Source: Shewanella atlantica
GTDB lineage: Bacteria; Pseudomonadota; Gammaproteobacteria; Enterobacterales; Shewanellaceae
Reading direction: 5' to 3'
Length of the DNA stretch: 64,000 nucleotides
Assembly (NCBI RefSeq): GCF_003966265.1
Contig: NZ_RXNV01000009.1
Location: 62,001 to 126,000, forward strand
Each line of letters opens with the position of its first letter. The first letter of the stretch is position 1. Below are positions 27,000 through 35,836 of this stretch, in pieces. A program made the translations under genes and the position numbers. The notes beneath the pieces are model-generated. The model did not search any database. It was not told where the DNA came from and saw nothing but the letters and a program-made list of their open reading frames with translations.

Positions 27000-28004
27000 T
27001 TAGTACTTACAGCTGTTATCAGCCATGTAATCGTGAACCTTGATATCTCCGGCTACGATCTTCGCTGAAATCTCACCGATCTTAGCTTCCATTTCAGGAC
27101 TCACTAAGTCACGGTTATACTCATCGATAGTCCAGCCAACACCGTTCTCTTTAAGACCACGGGCATCGATACCCGGAGTGAATGTTCCACCTTCGGCAGC
27201 CTTGAATACTTCAAATGTCGCCAAGCCGACACGCTTAACCATAGAGGTAAGCATTACGCCCGGATGCAGGTAGTTTTGGTTTGAGTCAACACCGATGGCA
27301 AACTTGCCTTCATCTTTCGCAGCCTGATAGACACCGACACCAGTACCACCGGCAGCAGCGAAGACTACGTCGGCACCTTTAGTGAACTGACTCTTAGTCA
27401 ACTCGGCACCACGGGCAGGATCAGACCATGCAGCGTTAGTCGAACCCGTCATGTTCTGGAATACTTCAGTATCTTTACTGACGTACTTAGCGCCCTGCTC
27501 ATAACCACAGGCAAACTTACGGATCAATGGAATATCCATACCGCCAACGAAGCCCACTTTGTGACTTTCTGACTTCATAGCAGCCAATGCGCCGACAAGG
27601 AATGAACCTTCATGCTCTTTAAACACAAGAGACTTAACATTCGGTAGATCAACAACAGCATCGATAATCACAAACTGACTATCTGGGTGCTTCTTAGCCA
27701 CCTTTTCTAATGCAGAACCATACATGAAGCCAACAACAACGATTGGGCTGAAGCCACGACGTGCAAGACGCTCAAGGCCCTGTTCACGCTGCGCATCGTT
27801 TGCCGGTACAAATTCACGTACATCAATCTTAGTTTGTTCGGTAAATTTAATTACGCCGTTCTGATAAACCGCCTGACTAAAGGATTTATCAAACTTACCC
27901 GATGAGTCATAGGCTACGGCTGGTTTAAAATCTGCAGCGTTTGCGACAAACGAGCATAGTGCTAAAGACACAGCTGTCGCAGTAGTTGTTAGGATTTTCT
28001 TCAT
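27000..28004 (-). CDS. BMP-family periplasmic nucleoside-binding protein
   Basis: A 334-residue solute-binding protein. A cleavable signal peptide ends SFVANA before ADFKPAVAYD; there is no lipobox, so it is a free periplasmic protein rather than a lipoprotein. GKFDKSFSQ, the VVVGFMYG strand and the VGFVGGMDIPLIRKFACGYEQGA region are typical BMP (PnrA/Med) motifs. It is first in the operon, 142 bp ahead of the ATPase. Purine nucleosides are the likely ligands by family knowledge; a deoD purine nucleoside phosphorylase lies at 55263. Confidence 0.9.
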   Translation of the reverse strand: MKKILTTTATAVSLALCSFVANAADFKPAVAYDSSGKFDKSFSQAVYQNGVIKFTEQTKIDVREFVPANDAQREQGLERLARRGFSPIVVVGFMYGSALEKVAKKHPDSQFVIIDAVVDLPNVKSLVFKEHEGSFLVGALAAMKSESHKVGFVGGMDIPLIRKFACGYEQGAKYVSKDTEVFQNMTGSTNAAWSDPARGAELTKSQFTKGADVVFAAAGGTGVGVYQAAKDEGKFAIGVDSNQNYLHPGVMLTSMVKRVGLATFEVFKAAEGGTFTPGIDARGLKENGVGWTIDEYNRDLVSPEMEAKIGEISAKIVAGDIKVHDYMADNSCKY

Positions 28005-28799
28005 GATTGTCCTCGTTGTAGGTATGTAAGTATGTATATAGATATGTATATGGGCAGTAACTTTATAATTTTTCGTTTCAGTATTTTTATGCCCCTAAGC
28101 TCAGTTTGCTATGTAGCAAAATTACTGACTCAGATACTGACTTTGTACATTAACGAAGATAGAGCTTACAGCAGGAAAGTATAGAATTGCTAGGGCTAAT
28201 TGCACCTTGCCTCCCACTCAACCTAAGTAACCGATACGATTAGCATTCATGTAATTTTAGAACGAAAAAGCAGGCTATTTACGGCATAATAGAGATACCC
28301 GTCTGCTATTTCCCCTAACCTTATCACTGACCACTAATTAAACAGCGCAATAAACATAGCACCTGTTCGTAATATGGGAAGGAGAAAAAAGCAGATTATA
28401 AAGATTAGACACATGTATAACAGCCAAAGTAACAAACAAATGGTTAACACGCACACAACAGCACCCTATACAAAAGCGAGTCTGTTCTGAAATCAAGACA
28501 ATCACTCTCAATGTAACAAAACAACATTTCCCCCGATTTTTAGCTTGAATTATGACGCTAAACGGCCACGGCTAGTGGTTCCATCCCTTTTTCGACCATT
28601 TTAATGCCCCAAAAAAGCATAAATAACCAATTCTATTATTTTGAAAAAATGCGATACGGATCCTGCCTGATAGGGCCAAATGACCTCTTAGGAGTTATTG
28701 GGGAGCTTATATCGTCCTTTAAACAGATGTTTTAGCCTGTCGCAGTAAGCACTACAACTTTTAGTCTTTAGTTATCTGAGCGGAATATTTGCCATAAAA
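28005..28799. other. Long intergenic region without recognised genes
   Basis: Roughly 800 bp between the BMP gene start and a terminator-like hairpin. The first 50 bp hold loosely repeated GTATGTA/ATATGTAT text near the expected promoter. I saw no purine riboswitch, tRNA or convincing small ORF in the rest. Confidence 0.4.
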
Positions 28800-28820
28800 A
28801 AAGGCACCCTAAGGTGCCTT
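28797..28820. terminator. Terminator-like hairpin
   Basis: AAAAAAGGCACC, CTAA loop, GGTGCCTTT with an A-run upstream, so it would work best for transcripts on the minus strand arriving from the cytochrome gene. Confidence 0.75.
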
Positions 28821-28887
28821 TGACTTTGCAGGAAAAACTTACTTAATTACTTTTAAACTTTTTTCTTAACTGTTTTACTTCACTATA

Positions 28888-28932
28888 TAAGCTCCCGGAG
28901 TAAACGCAGGGATTCTATCTTCCGGGAGCTTA
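28888..28932. repeat. 12-bp inverted repeat behind the decaheme cytochrome
   Basis: TAAGCTCCCGGA and TCCGGGAGCTTA pair perfectly across a 21-nt loop, ending 6 bp from the cytochrome stop codon. With no T-run, it may protect the mRNA 3' end rather than terminate. Confidence 0.6.
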
Positions 28933-28937
28933 ATTCT

Positions 28938-31169
28938 TTATAGAGAGTGACCGTGGTGCTCCATGATCTTCTCTGGGCTATGACAAGTTGCACAGGCTTC
29001 TTTAGCATCTTTAGCCATCTGCTTGTCTGGGCCAAAGTATGCGCCATTGCTCTCGAAGTGGCTCATAGCTGCATCAGACAGGTACTTCTGGTGACAACTC
29101 ATACATGCAGCCGCATCAGGAGAAGCGTACCAAGTCAATACAGGGTCTGTATTACCTTCGCTAGCGATGAAGCTAGGTACAGTATGAGCAGAGCCAGCGT
29201 TACGGCCTAACTCGAAGCCATAGTCCTTACCACCGTTCCAACTCACCTCAGTAGCGTGACAAGTCATACAGTCAGTCTTTAAGATAGTACCACTACCACC
29301 ATGACCGTTATCATGTCCTTCAGCCTTGTGTGCCTTATACATAAAGCTTGAAGACTTCATCTGTCCCCAAGGTACAGGTGCATGGTCGATCTCAACTGCA
29401 CCTAACTTCTTATCGTTAGTATGACAGGCGATACAGTTCACACCGTTAGCATCATGGTATAGCTCTTGGCTATGACAACCCATGCAGGTAGCTTCATCGA
29501 TAATTGCACGACGCATCTCTGGTCCGTAAGCACCCGCCTTATATATACGGTAGGGTTCTGTTTGAACGTAAGCAGGATATGCATCATCTGCAGCACAGTC
29601 TGTACGAACGTTAGTGCCTTCAGTGAAACAAACCTTAACCAACGGTAAGATTTCTAAAGATCTGTCAGTCAGGATATCTGCTGGTACATCAGTACGATAT
29701 GTCTTGCTTCCTTTCACCTTCTCAGTGGTAACATGGAACACTTTAGTTGTAGCATCGTAGGTAGTTGAACCATCACCCTTCAAGCTGAAACGTCTGTGAT
29801 CGTAGGTTGTTCCAATAGTCAGGCTATCAGTTTCTGAAGACACAAGCTGCTCTGGGTAATCAGCTTCGATATCCCAGCTAACAACCATGTATGGGTTGCT
29901 GTAGCCTTGCTTATAGATCTCATCTTCAGTGACCAGTGCACCTGCACTGTCCATAACCTTAACGTCAAACTCGAGTAAGCCGTCAACGTTTAAGACAACA
30001 TTGCTAACTTCAACACTGTAGTCTTGTGCTGCGTCATATGGCTTCTTGTGGTCTGAGTGAACGGCAGCACTATGACAGTCTGTACAGGTCAGAGCTGGAT
30101 TCTTATCCGACTTATGCTGTGCAGGCGAGTCAGTATGACAACCCGTACAAGCATTTGCATTAGCATTCGCTAACCATAGATCTTTGTCCGCCAGATTCTC
30201 ATCTTCAACGTGACAAGCCGCACAATCCATAAATGGCTTAGTAGGGAATGCTGGGTAATCGAAAGCATGATCGCCTCCATAGCCCGCGATGGTGTAAGGC
30301 ATTTTAACTACGTTACCTTCAGCATCTTTACCTTCGCGATTTGGTCCCATATGGATAGCGTGCACCATATGTCCAAGTTCAACTGACACATCATTAGGAT
30401 CGCTGACAACACCATTATGACAAGACTGACAGTTTTCCAGGTCCAGACGACGTCCGCCATGGGCCTTTAAGCTATCTGGCTGGTGACAGGTGTAACAGGT
30501 TTCCAGCGTGACCAGATCACGGGTCGCGATGCCCTCTTGTGCATTAGTCGAAGGGATCCAGTCATAGTGAGCATTTTCTGCCAACTCATGACCCGAGTCA
30601 TACTCGAACTGCATCTCGATAGCGATACGCTGAGTCAGGCCGGCATCAAACACGATACCCGCAGCATCTTCGGCGGTCGTTAGATTAGTCTTAAATATAT
30701 AGGTGTAAGTACCATCATTATGATCGACTAAACACTCGGGGCAATCATTTAACTTTTCGAAGCCTTGCTCAAATGTCGTGCCTGCATCATTGGTCGTTTC
30801 GTTAAGCAGTGACATCCACTGTTTAAGCTCTGAACCTGTGTTAGTTTGCAGCTGAGCTAATGAGAAGCGAAAATCATGGAACTCATTTTCACCGGTCAGT
30901 CCAAATAGGCCGACCCCTTCCTTGTTTGCCAAGTCGAAATCGACAGTAATAATACCGTCTGCATAAGCTGCGTTAGTAATATTTGCAGTCGCTTCAGCAG
31001 CCATGTCGATATGAAGACCGGAAGTACCGGGCTGACCATTCTCGCCATCACCACCATTTGAACCATCTGCACCGTTTTGCCCATCTTTGCCATCATCACC
31101 ACAAGCAGTCACCATCATTGCAGATGCAATTAACAGTGCGAGTGATGTTTTTCTTTTAGTTATAATCAT
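28938..31169 (-). CDS. OmcA/MtrC-family outer-membrane decaheme cytochrome lipoprotein
   Basis: Extracellular electron-transfer cytochrome, 743 residues, with exactly ten CxxCH motifs: CYTCH, CQSCH, CAACH, CTGCH, CTDCH, CMGCH, CIACH, CMTCH, CMSCH and CATCH. They fall into two groups of five separated by about 200 haem-free residues, the MtrC/OmcA arrangement of alternating beta and pentaheme domains. The signal peptide ends in a lipobox (MVTAC). Right after it comes a collagen-like Gly-X-Y stretch (GKDGQNGADGSNGGDGENGQ), a likely flexible tether. No MtrA/MtrB porin pair is adjacent, so it must use one encoded elsewhere. Two LysR-type genes diverge from it. Confidence 0.95.
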   Translation of the reverse strand: MIITKRKTSLALLIASAMMVTACGDDGKDGQNGADGSNGGDGENGQPGTSGLHIDMAAEATANITNAAYADGIITVDFDLANKEGVGLFGLTGENEFHDFRFSLAQLQTNTGSELKQWMSLLNETTNDAGTTFEQGFEKLNDCPECLVDHNDGTYTYIFKTNLTTAEDAAGIVFDAGLTQRIAIEMQFEYDSGHELAENAHYDWIPSTNAQEGIATRDLVTLETCYTCHQPDSLKAHGGRRLDLENCQSCHNGVVSDPNDVSVELGHMVHAIHMGPNREGKDAEGNVVKMPYTIAGYGGDHAFDYPAFPTKPFMDCAACHVEDENLADKDLWLANANANACTGCHTDSPAQHKSDKNPALTCTDCHSAAVHSDHKKPYDAAQDYSVEVSNVVLNVDGLLEFDVKVMDSAGALVTEDEIYKQGYSNPYMVVSWDIEADYPEQLVSSETDSLTIGTTYDHRRFSLKGDGSTTYDATTKVFHVTTEKVKGSKTYRTDVPADILTDRSLEILPLVKVCFTEGTNVRTDCAADDAYPAYVQTEPYRIYKAGAYGPEMRRAIIDEATCMGCHSQELYHDANGVNCIACHTNDKKLGAVEIDHAPVPWGQMKSSSFMYKAHKAEGHDNGHGGSGTILKTDCMTCHATEVSWNGGKDYGFELGRNAGSAHTVPSFIASEGNTDPVLTWYASPDAAACMSCHQKYLSDAAMSHFESNGAYFGPDKQMAKDAKEACATCHSPEKIMEHHGHSL

Positions 31170-31237
31170 TTTATCTCCCTAATGTGTAACCACCATGTGG
31201 TTCATACAAAATGCTAAAGATAATTCAGATAAATAAA

Positions 31238-31253
31238 TTTGAAGCACATCACT
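31238..31253. promoter_or_regulatory. Weak CRP-like site ahead of the decaheme cytochrome
   Basis: TTTGA-AGCACA-TCACT differs from TGTGA N6 TCACA at two half-site positions. It lies about 70 bp from the cytochrome start, a plausible activator position. The rest of the 390-bp divergent gap is AT-rich. Confidence 0.3.
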
Positions 31254-31583
31254 TTGCCATACGGCTCAAACCCCAGTACTAAACACTAAAGCAAACCAAA
31301 AAAACAAAACAAACCACAGGCCAAACTCAACTATTACAACACTTGATCTTAATATTATTATATTTAACAGATGTTCCCGCCAATATTCGATAACTGGAAT
31401 TGCGAACAACGAATAATAGAAATGAGAGGAGGAGATATTATCAAAAATTAATTTGCTCTTATGTTTAAGGTCACAAAAACGTAACCTTAATTACATTTCA
31501 TTCATTTTCATGATATCAATCCTCGCATTACCACTTATTTTTCCCTAAATTAGCTAGGTGTGTTTTATATAAAAAAAATAATA

Positions 31584-32537
31584 ATGAGTAAATTTAAACA
31601 GAACAATCTCTTTGATATCCAAGTGTTTGTACTAATTTATGAATCATTAAATTCAACATTAGTCGGTCAGGCGATGAATGTCCCTGCCTCTAAGATAAGC
31701 CGGAGTTTAAAGGCATTACGTCACTCTCTCGATGCACCACTGTTTATCCGTAAGCAGCATGGCTTCGAGCGTAGCCCGTTAGCCGACGAGATCTATCCGT
31801 CGATGAAAAAAATCATCCAGATTGCGGAAAGTTGTAGTCGGCTTAACCTTGAATCGGATAATACCCATAAGAAAGAAATTGTTATCGCCTGTCCGCCGCT
31901 ACTTTCATTAAAACTGAGTCGTCTGTTACAAGATAAGGCGACCGAGCATCAGAAAAATTATCTGTTTAATATTAAACCCTGTACTGGCGATGTCGGCAGT
32001 TTAATAAAACAGAAAGAGATCGATCTGGCCATCACCCACAGAGCTTATAATACCGAACAGTTGCAATCGGACTTTATCGCCGAGGGAGAGTCCTTATATC
32101 TCGTTGGTAACAACAGTCACCCTATTTGGGAAACCGTCAACCCTACGGCATTAGATAATATTCTCAAACAAGCCTATATCGTTATCGACATGCCTGAATT
32201 CAGTGACCCCAGAGATCCGTTAGAATTCTACGCAAAAGATCAGGGATTGGAGCTAAATATTGAGGCTAAGGTCAGTGGCTTGGCCGATCTCAGCACCCTT
32301 TTAGAAACCAGCAATGCTTTAGCATTGGTGAGTCCGTTAAATGCCATAACCTTTCTAAATAAAAATAGCGATTTACGTTCGATGAAGTTATCACAAGAGC
32401 AACAACTCTCACTTTGCCAGAGAAGCGGTCTTCCCCGTCATTATTTGACCAAAAGAAAGCAGAACCATCAAATCCCCAGTTGGTTACAGTTAGCGATAAC
32501 ACAATTTATATTCGAAAACGTCGCATTAAAGCCCTGA
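31584..32537 (+). CDS. LysR-type transcriptional regulator, atypical group (copy 3)
   Basis: A 317-residue regulator divergent from the decaheme cytochrome. The HTH reads TLVGQAMNVPASKISRSLKA, with wing LFIRKQHGFERSPLADEIYP, very close to the copy at 2827. An in-frame GTG at 31560 is an alternative start; neither has a strong ribosome binding site. A second regulator of the same kind begins 16 bp downstream, so the pair is one operon. Control of the cytochrome gene is inferred from position. Confidence 0.85.
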   Translation: MSKFKQNNLFDIQVFVLIYESLNSTLVGQAMNVPASKISRSLKALRHSLDAPLFIRKQHGFERSPLADEIYPSMKKIIQIAESCSRLNLESDNTHKKEIVIACPPLLSLKLSRLLQDKATEHQKNYLFNIKPCTGDVGSLIKQKEIDLAITHRAYNTEQLQSDFIAEGESLYLVGNNSHPIWETVNPTALDNILKQAYIVIDMPEFSDPRDPLEFYAKDQGLELNIEAKVSGLADLSTLLETSNALALVSPLNAITFLNKNSDLRSMKLSQEQQLSLCQRSGLPRHYLTKRKQNHQIPSWLQLAITQFIFENVALKP

Positions 32538-32553
32538 ATAAAAGGAAAGATAA

Positions 32554-33504
32554 ATGTCCATAGATAAGTTGCTGAATCTCAACTTACTAAGCATTGAAAT
32601 ATTTTGCCAAGTCTATCTGAAGCAGGCAGTAATTGATGTAGCCGATCATTTAGCACTGTCACAGCCCAAGGTCAGTCGCGAACTAAATGCACTGAGAAAG
32701 GCATTTTCAGATCCACTGTTTATCAGGCAGAATAACCGTCTCGAGGCCACAGAGCTTGCTCACAACCTCTACCCTCAGTTGCAGGAGATGCTTAAGGCAA
32801 GTACTCAGGCACAGCAATACTTAAACAATATTCAGCACCAGCGCGAGCCAAGTTTCACTATTGCCACAGTGCCACAACTTGAAATCAACTTACCTCAAAC
32901 CATTCTTAAGGCTGCAGAAAAGAATAATACCAAGACAAATGTCACCCTCTGTCCCTGGACAAAATCCAGCATAGAAGAATTCCAAAATGGAGACCTGGAC
33001 GCAGCTATCTGCTTCGAACCGGCAGATAGAAAGGGAATACTGTCAAAACCCATCATTCAACACAGAGGCGGGCACTTAATTGCGCGTGAAGGGCACCCCA
33101 TTTGGCACAACCCAGTTATCGATGAGATGATTAACTACCCGATAGTGAAGCTGATCACCATGCCCTTCCCCGCCAATAAATCACCCTTGGTAAACTATGC
33201 GAAGAGACAGGGGAAGAAATTAGAGGTATTTGCCACAGTTTCAGATCTGGGGAGTGCCGCCAATACCCTGTTAAACTCAAATGCAATCATCATTGTCGGC
33301 GTCAGGGCGGCGGTTAACTTTTTACAGAACATCAAAGGGCTCCACGCCGAAATACTGGATTACCAACAAGATAAAGACATACTGAAAAACTTCAGTTATC
33401 CAACGACCTACTTATGGTTAAAGCACAATCAGGAAGGTCAGGTAAGCGCACCTCAATGGCTACAGCAATCTCTGGAAAAATTCATCACCGAGGCGCACAG
33501 GTAA
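32554..33504 (+). CDS. LysR-type transcriptional regulator, atypical group (copy 4)
   Basis: A 316-residue regulator directly following copy 3. The HTH reads VADHLALSQPKVSRELNALR and the wing LFIRQNNRLEATELAHNLYP. AAAGGAAAG upstream of the ATG supports the start. The effector domain contains the expected two alpha/beta halves. A heptanucleotide repeat starts 9 bp after the stop. Confidence 0.86.
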   Translation: MSIDKLLNLNLLSIEIFCQVYLKQAVIDVADHLALSQPKVSRELNALRKAFSDPLFIRQNNRLEATELAHNLYPQLQEMLKASTQAQQYLNNIQHQREPSFTIATVPQLEINLPQTILKAAEKNNTKTNVTLCPWTKSSIEEFQNGDLDAAICFEPADRKGILSKPIIQHRGGHLIAREGHPIWHNPVIDEMINYPIVKLITMPFPANKSPLVNYAKRQGKKLEVFATVSDLGSAANTLLNSNAIIIVGVRAAVNFLQNIKGLHAEILDYQQDKDILKNFSYPTTYLWLKHNQEGQVSAPQWLQQSLEKFITEAHR

Positions 33505-33513
33505 ACCGGTAGC

Positions 33514-33572
33514 GAGGGTCGAGGGTCGAGGGTCGAGGGTCGAGGGTCGAGGGTCGAGGGTCGAGGGTCGAG
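33514..33572. repeat. GAGGGTC heptanucleotide tandem repeat
   Basis: Eight perfect copies of the 7-bp unit GAGGGTC plus a partial ninth, with no interruptions, between a LysR gene and the triheme cytochrome. Confidence 0.97.
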
Positions 33573-33654
33573 CATAAAAAGATATCAGGGAAGAGAAGTT
33601 GAAAGCAGGAAATTTGTCCTCGGCACGAGCGGCCGAGGACGTTAAAATCTGGTA

Positions 33655-33882
33655 TTACATCCCGTGACAGTCGGCACACTCTGTCATAGTCAGTGTTGCT
33701 TCATGAAGCTCCATATCGACCTCATGTGCACTACCCATATCGTGACAATCATTACAGGTAGCCAGTGTTGCTTCCGCTTCTAAATGCACAGTGAGATCGA
33801 TTGTTTCGTGGCAATCGGAGCAATCTGTCGCAGCGGCAGAACCTGCAAAAACAAGGGCAGTTAACAGAGTCAGGTATTTCAT
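33655..33882 (-). CDS. Small periplasmic triheme c-type cytochrome
   Basis: A 75-residue secreted cytochrome. The signal peptide ends near GSAAAT. The mature part of about 57 residues holds three CxxCH motifs (CSDCH, CNDCH, CADCH), plus further histidines (VHLEA, AHEV, LHEA) that could act as distal haem ligands. This is very high haem density, comparable to small c3/c7-type carriers. It would shuttle electrons in the periplasm. It lies downstream of, and opposite to, the LysR pair that adjoins the decaheme cytochrome. Confidence 0.9.
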   Translation of the reverse strand: MKYLTLLTALVFAGSAAATDCSDCHETIDLTVHLEAEATLATCNDCHDMGSAHEVDMELHEATLTMTECADCHGM

Positions 33883-33902
33883 AAGTATTCCTTAAAGAAT
33901 CG

Positions 33903-33918
33903 AAGATAAGATTATCTT
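33903..33918. promoter_or_regulatory. Palindrome upstream of the triheme cytochrome
   Basis: AAGATAA-GA-TTATCTT, a perfect 7-bp inverted repeat 20 bp upstream of the start codon. It may be an operator or a 5' UTR hairpin. The rest of the 33919-34365 gap shows only a partial CRP-like TGTGATCTGAGTCATC near 34020. Confidence 0.4.
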
Positions 33919-34365
33919 TGCCAATTACTTACCATGTTAAGCATCATTATTAATTTAAACTTAATAAACTTAAAATTTCTGAATACTTGCTGAACAGATC
34001 GCCTCCGATATATCAAAGCTGTGATCTGAGTCATCAGGCCATGTTCTTATGTTTGCCAATAGCTCAGATAAATAACAAGCCTTTAATAAATAGGATATGA
34101 ACAGGAAGGAACATATATAGGTAAGTTACCTGTAACTGATTTTAAATAGGTTAACCTTAGAGCATCCGCAATTCAATGCGACTCGATAATGTGCACTAAC
34201 GTAAGACAATGATTCAATAATCCGCGGTTGCGACCTCAAGTTAAGCTCTGCTTTCTCCTCAAAAAGCAGGTTAAACTTTATCCCTTCAAATAGATGATTA
34301 ATGAGCTAAAATTATATTGTGCTGTAATTTAGTCGCTATTCACCATCTTAAAATGGACAAAAATT

Positions 34366-34905
34366 ATGAGTGTTTCAGTAAAGTTATCGGCAGGTTCAAA
34401 CTTCCCTACGATGAGCGCCAATACACTCGATGGCAATACGATCGCGTTGGGACGTACTCACCATGACGCCATATGGCAAATGGTGGTGGTCTACCGCGGG
34501 CAGCATTGCCCCCTATGCACAAAATTCCTGAATCGACTGGAAGAGTTTAAAACTCGCTTGCTAAAAATCGGCCTCGATATTGTTGCCGTCTCGGCAGACT
34601 CAAGGGCTCAGCTTGAAGCACATAAAGAGAAGTTAACCACCAGCTTCCCAATCGCTTACGGTCTGACTCAAGTACAGATGCAACAACTCGGGCTATATAT
34701 CTCTATTCCTCGCTCTGAACAGGAGACCGACCATGACTTTGCCGAGCCAGGACTCTTTGTGGTTAACCGGGTAGGAGTTATTCAGGTCATCGATATCTCC
34801 AATAACCCCTTCTGCCGCCCGGATCTTGAAGCTCTTGTCTCGGGGTTGGAGTGGATAAGCGATCCGGATAACGACTACCCGATCCGCGGCACCCTTGCTT
34901 ATTAA
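34366..34905 (+). CDS. Peroxiredoxin-like (AhpC/TSA family) protein
   Basis: A 179-residue thioredoxin-fold protein. The active site reads YRGQHCPLC (C48 and C51), the pattern of the AhpC/PrxQ-like group with a resolving cysteine three residues on. LDIVAVSADS and the late GLFVVNRVGVIQVID strand complete the fold. It should reduce peroxides with thiol electrons in the cytoplasm, as no signal peptide is present. It is a single gene; no reductase partner is next to it. Confidence 0.85.
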   Translation: MSVSVKLSAGSNFPTMSANTLDGNTIALGRTHHDAIWQMVVVYRGQHCPLCTKFLNRLEEFKTRLLKIGLDIVAVSADSRAQLEAHKEKLTTSFPIAYGLTQVQMQQLGLYISIPRSEQETDHDFAEPGLFVVNRVGVIQVIDISNNPFCRPDLEALVSGLEWISDPDNDYPIRGTLAY

Positions 34906-34985
34906 AAAAGGCGGCTTAGATTGATTCCTGTATAAGTCACTCTAAGCCACCACTTATCCGCCTTCAACACTTATCTCTCTAGACT

Positions 34986-35768
34986 TTAGCCTTCACGGCC
35001 CAAGGCTTCGCCCAGTGGTTCAAAATATGCGATAAGCGCAGTGAAAATTTGCTCTCTATGTGCAAGATCCGGATAACCACCTGAATCGGCAAGAGATGAA
35101 CTTAATGTCTCGGCGACAAGATAGGGATTATTGATCTCGGCGGATGATTCGATACATGCCTCAAAGGCACGCGCCATCAGTTCGGTTGGTTTAGAAAAAT
35201 ATTGTCGTCCATACTGCTTATCTAATGCAATGGCGCGGCTGACAAAGTCATGGCAGTCCTTACCATCATCATTAAGCATAGTTATCGCAAAGACCTGCTC
35301 CAGACGCCGGTTCAATGGATGCTCGATAGCACTCACATCGGCCAGCCAGCTACTGCTGGCAAAAGAGATACCATTAGGTGACGTACTGAAAGCCTTAGAC
35401 GCAATATAATGGTCGAAAGCGTGCCAAAACTCATGAGCCAAGGCTCCGGCTCCCGCATTCTTAGCCAGCGCAAGCTCCCGGCCTGCTGGCATATAATGAG
35501 CTTGCACGCCCTGTTGACCACCGCTCCCGAAAGCCAGGTTGAGTGTCTGTCTCAGACCAAGGGCCTTAGGAGGCAGTTTAAGAATAAAGGCTAAATCGGC
35601 CAGAGAATCGAAGATTAAATTGGCGGCTTTGTCCTTCTCATCCTCCTCGACCCAGCTACCCAGCCGAATATGATTCAGCCCAAAGGTCTCTTTGATATCA
35701 TGAAAGCTCACCTGCTCACCGAAGCGGTAATCGGGGCCCTGGCGTCGATACTCTCTATGTTTTAACAC
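34986..35768 (-). CDS. CLCA_X/LPD1-like protein with HExxH motif
   Basis: A 260-residue protein. The N-terminal half (REYRRQGPDYRFGEQVSF, FGLNHIRLGSWV) resembles the LPD1/CLCA_X families. A zinc-peptidase motif follows: AHEFWHAFDHY (H112, E113, H116). A later region (YFSKPTELMARAFEACIE) has the downstream acidic residues often used as the third ligand. The motif suggests a metallopeptidase, but no substrate is known. LPD1-like domains are commonest in phage and mobile-element polyvalent proteins, yet no mobile genes adjoin it here. Confidence 0.65.
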   Translation of the reverse strand: MLKHREYRRQGPDYRFGEQVSFHDIKETFGLNHIRLGSWVEEDEKDKAANLIFDSLADLAFILKLPPKALGLRQTLNLAFGSGGQQGVQAHYMPAGRELALAKNAGAGALAHEFWHAFDHYIASKAFSTSPNGISFASSSWLADVSAIEHPLNRRLEQVFAITMLNDDGKDCHDFVSRAIALDKQYGRQYFSKPTELMARAFEACIESSAEINNPYLVAETLSSSLADSGGYPDLAHREQIFTALIAYFEPLGEALGREG

Positions 35769-35836
35769 TCGTACTTCTTCGCTAACTAATCTGACTCTGA
35801 GTGCTAGTCTGAGGCAAAGCTGCTCTTCAAGCCACT

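Noticed and set aside
28593..28612. GACCATTTTAATGCCCC resembling an AraC element half-site
   Set aside because: Only one half-site is present; no second ACCAT repeat 21 bp away.
33514..33572. Possible CRISPR array
   Set aside because: The GAGGGTC units are contiguous with no spacers, so it is a simple tandem repeat.
34908..34969. Possible terminator between the peroxiredoxin and CLCA_X genes
   Set aside because: GGCTTAGA/TCTAAGCC and AAGGCGG/CCGCCTT pairs exist, but the loops are long and no clear T-run follows; left unlisted.
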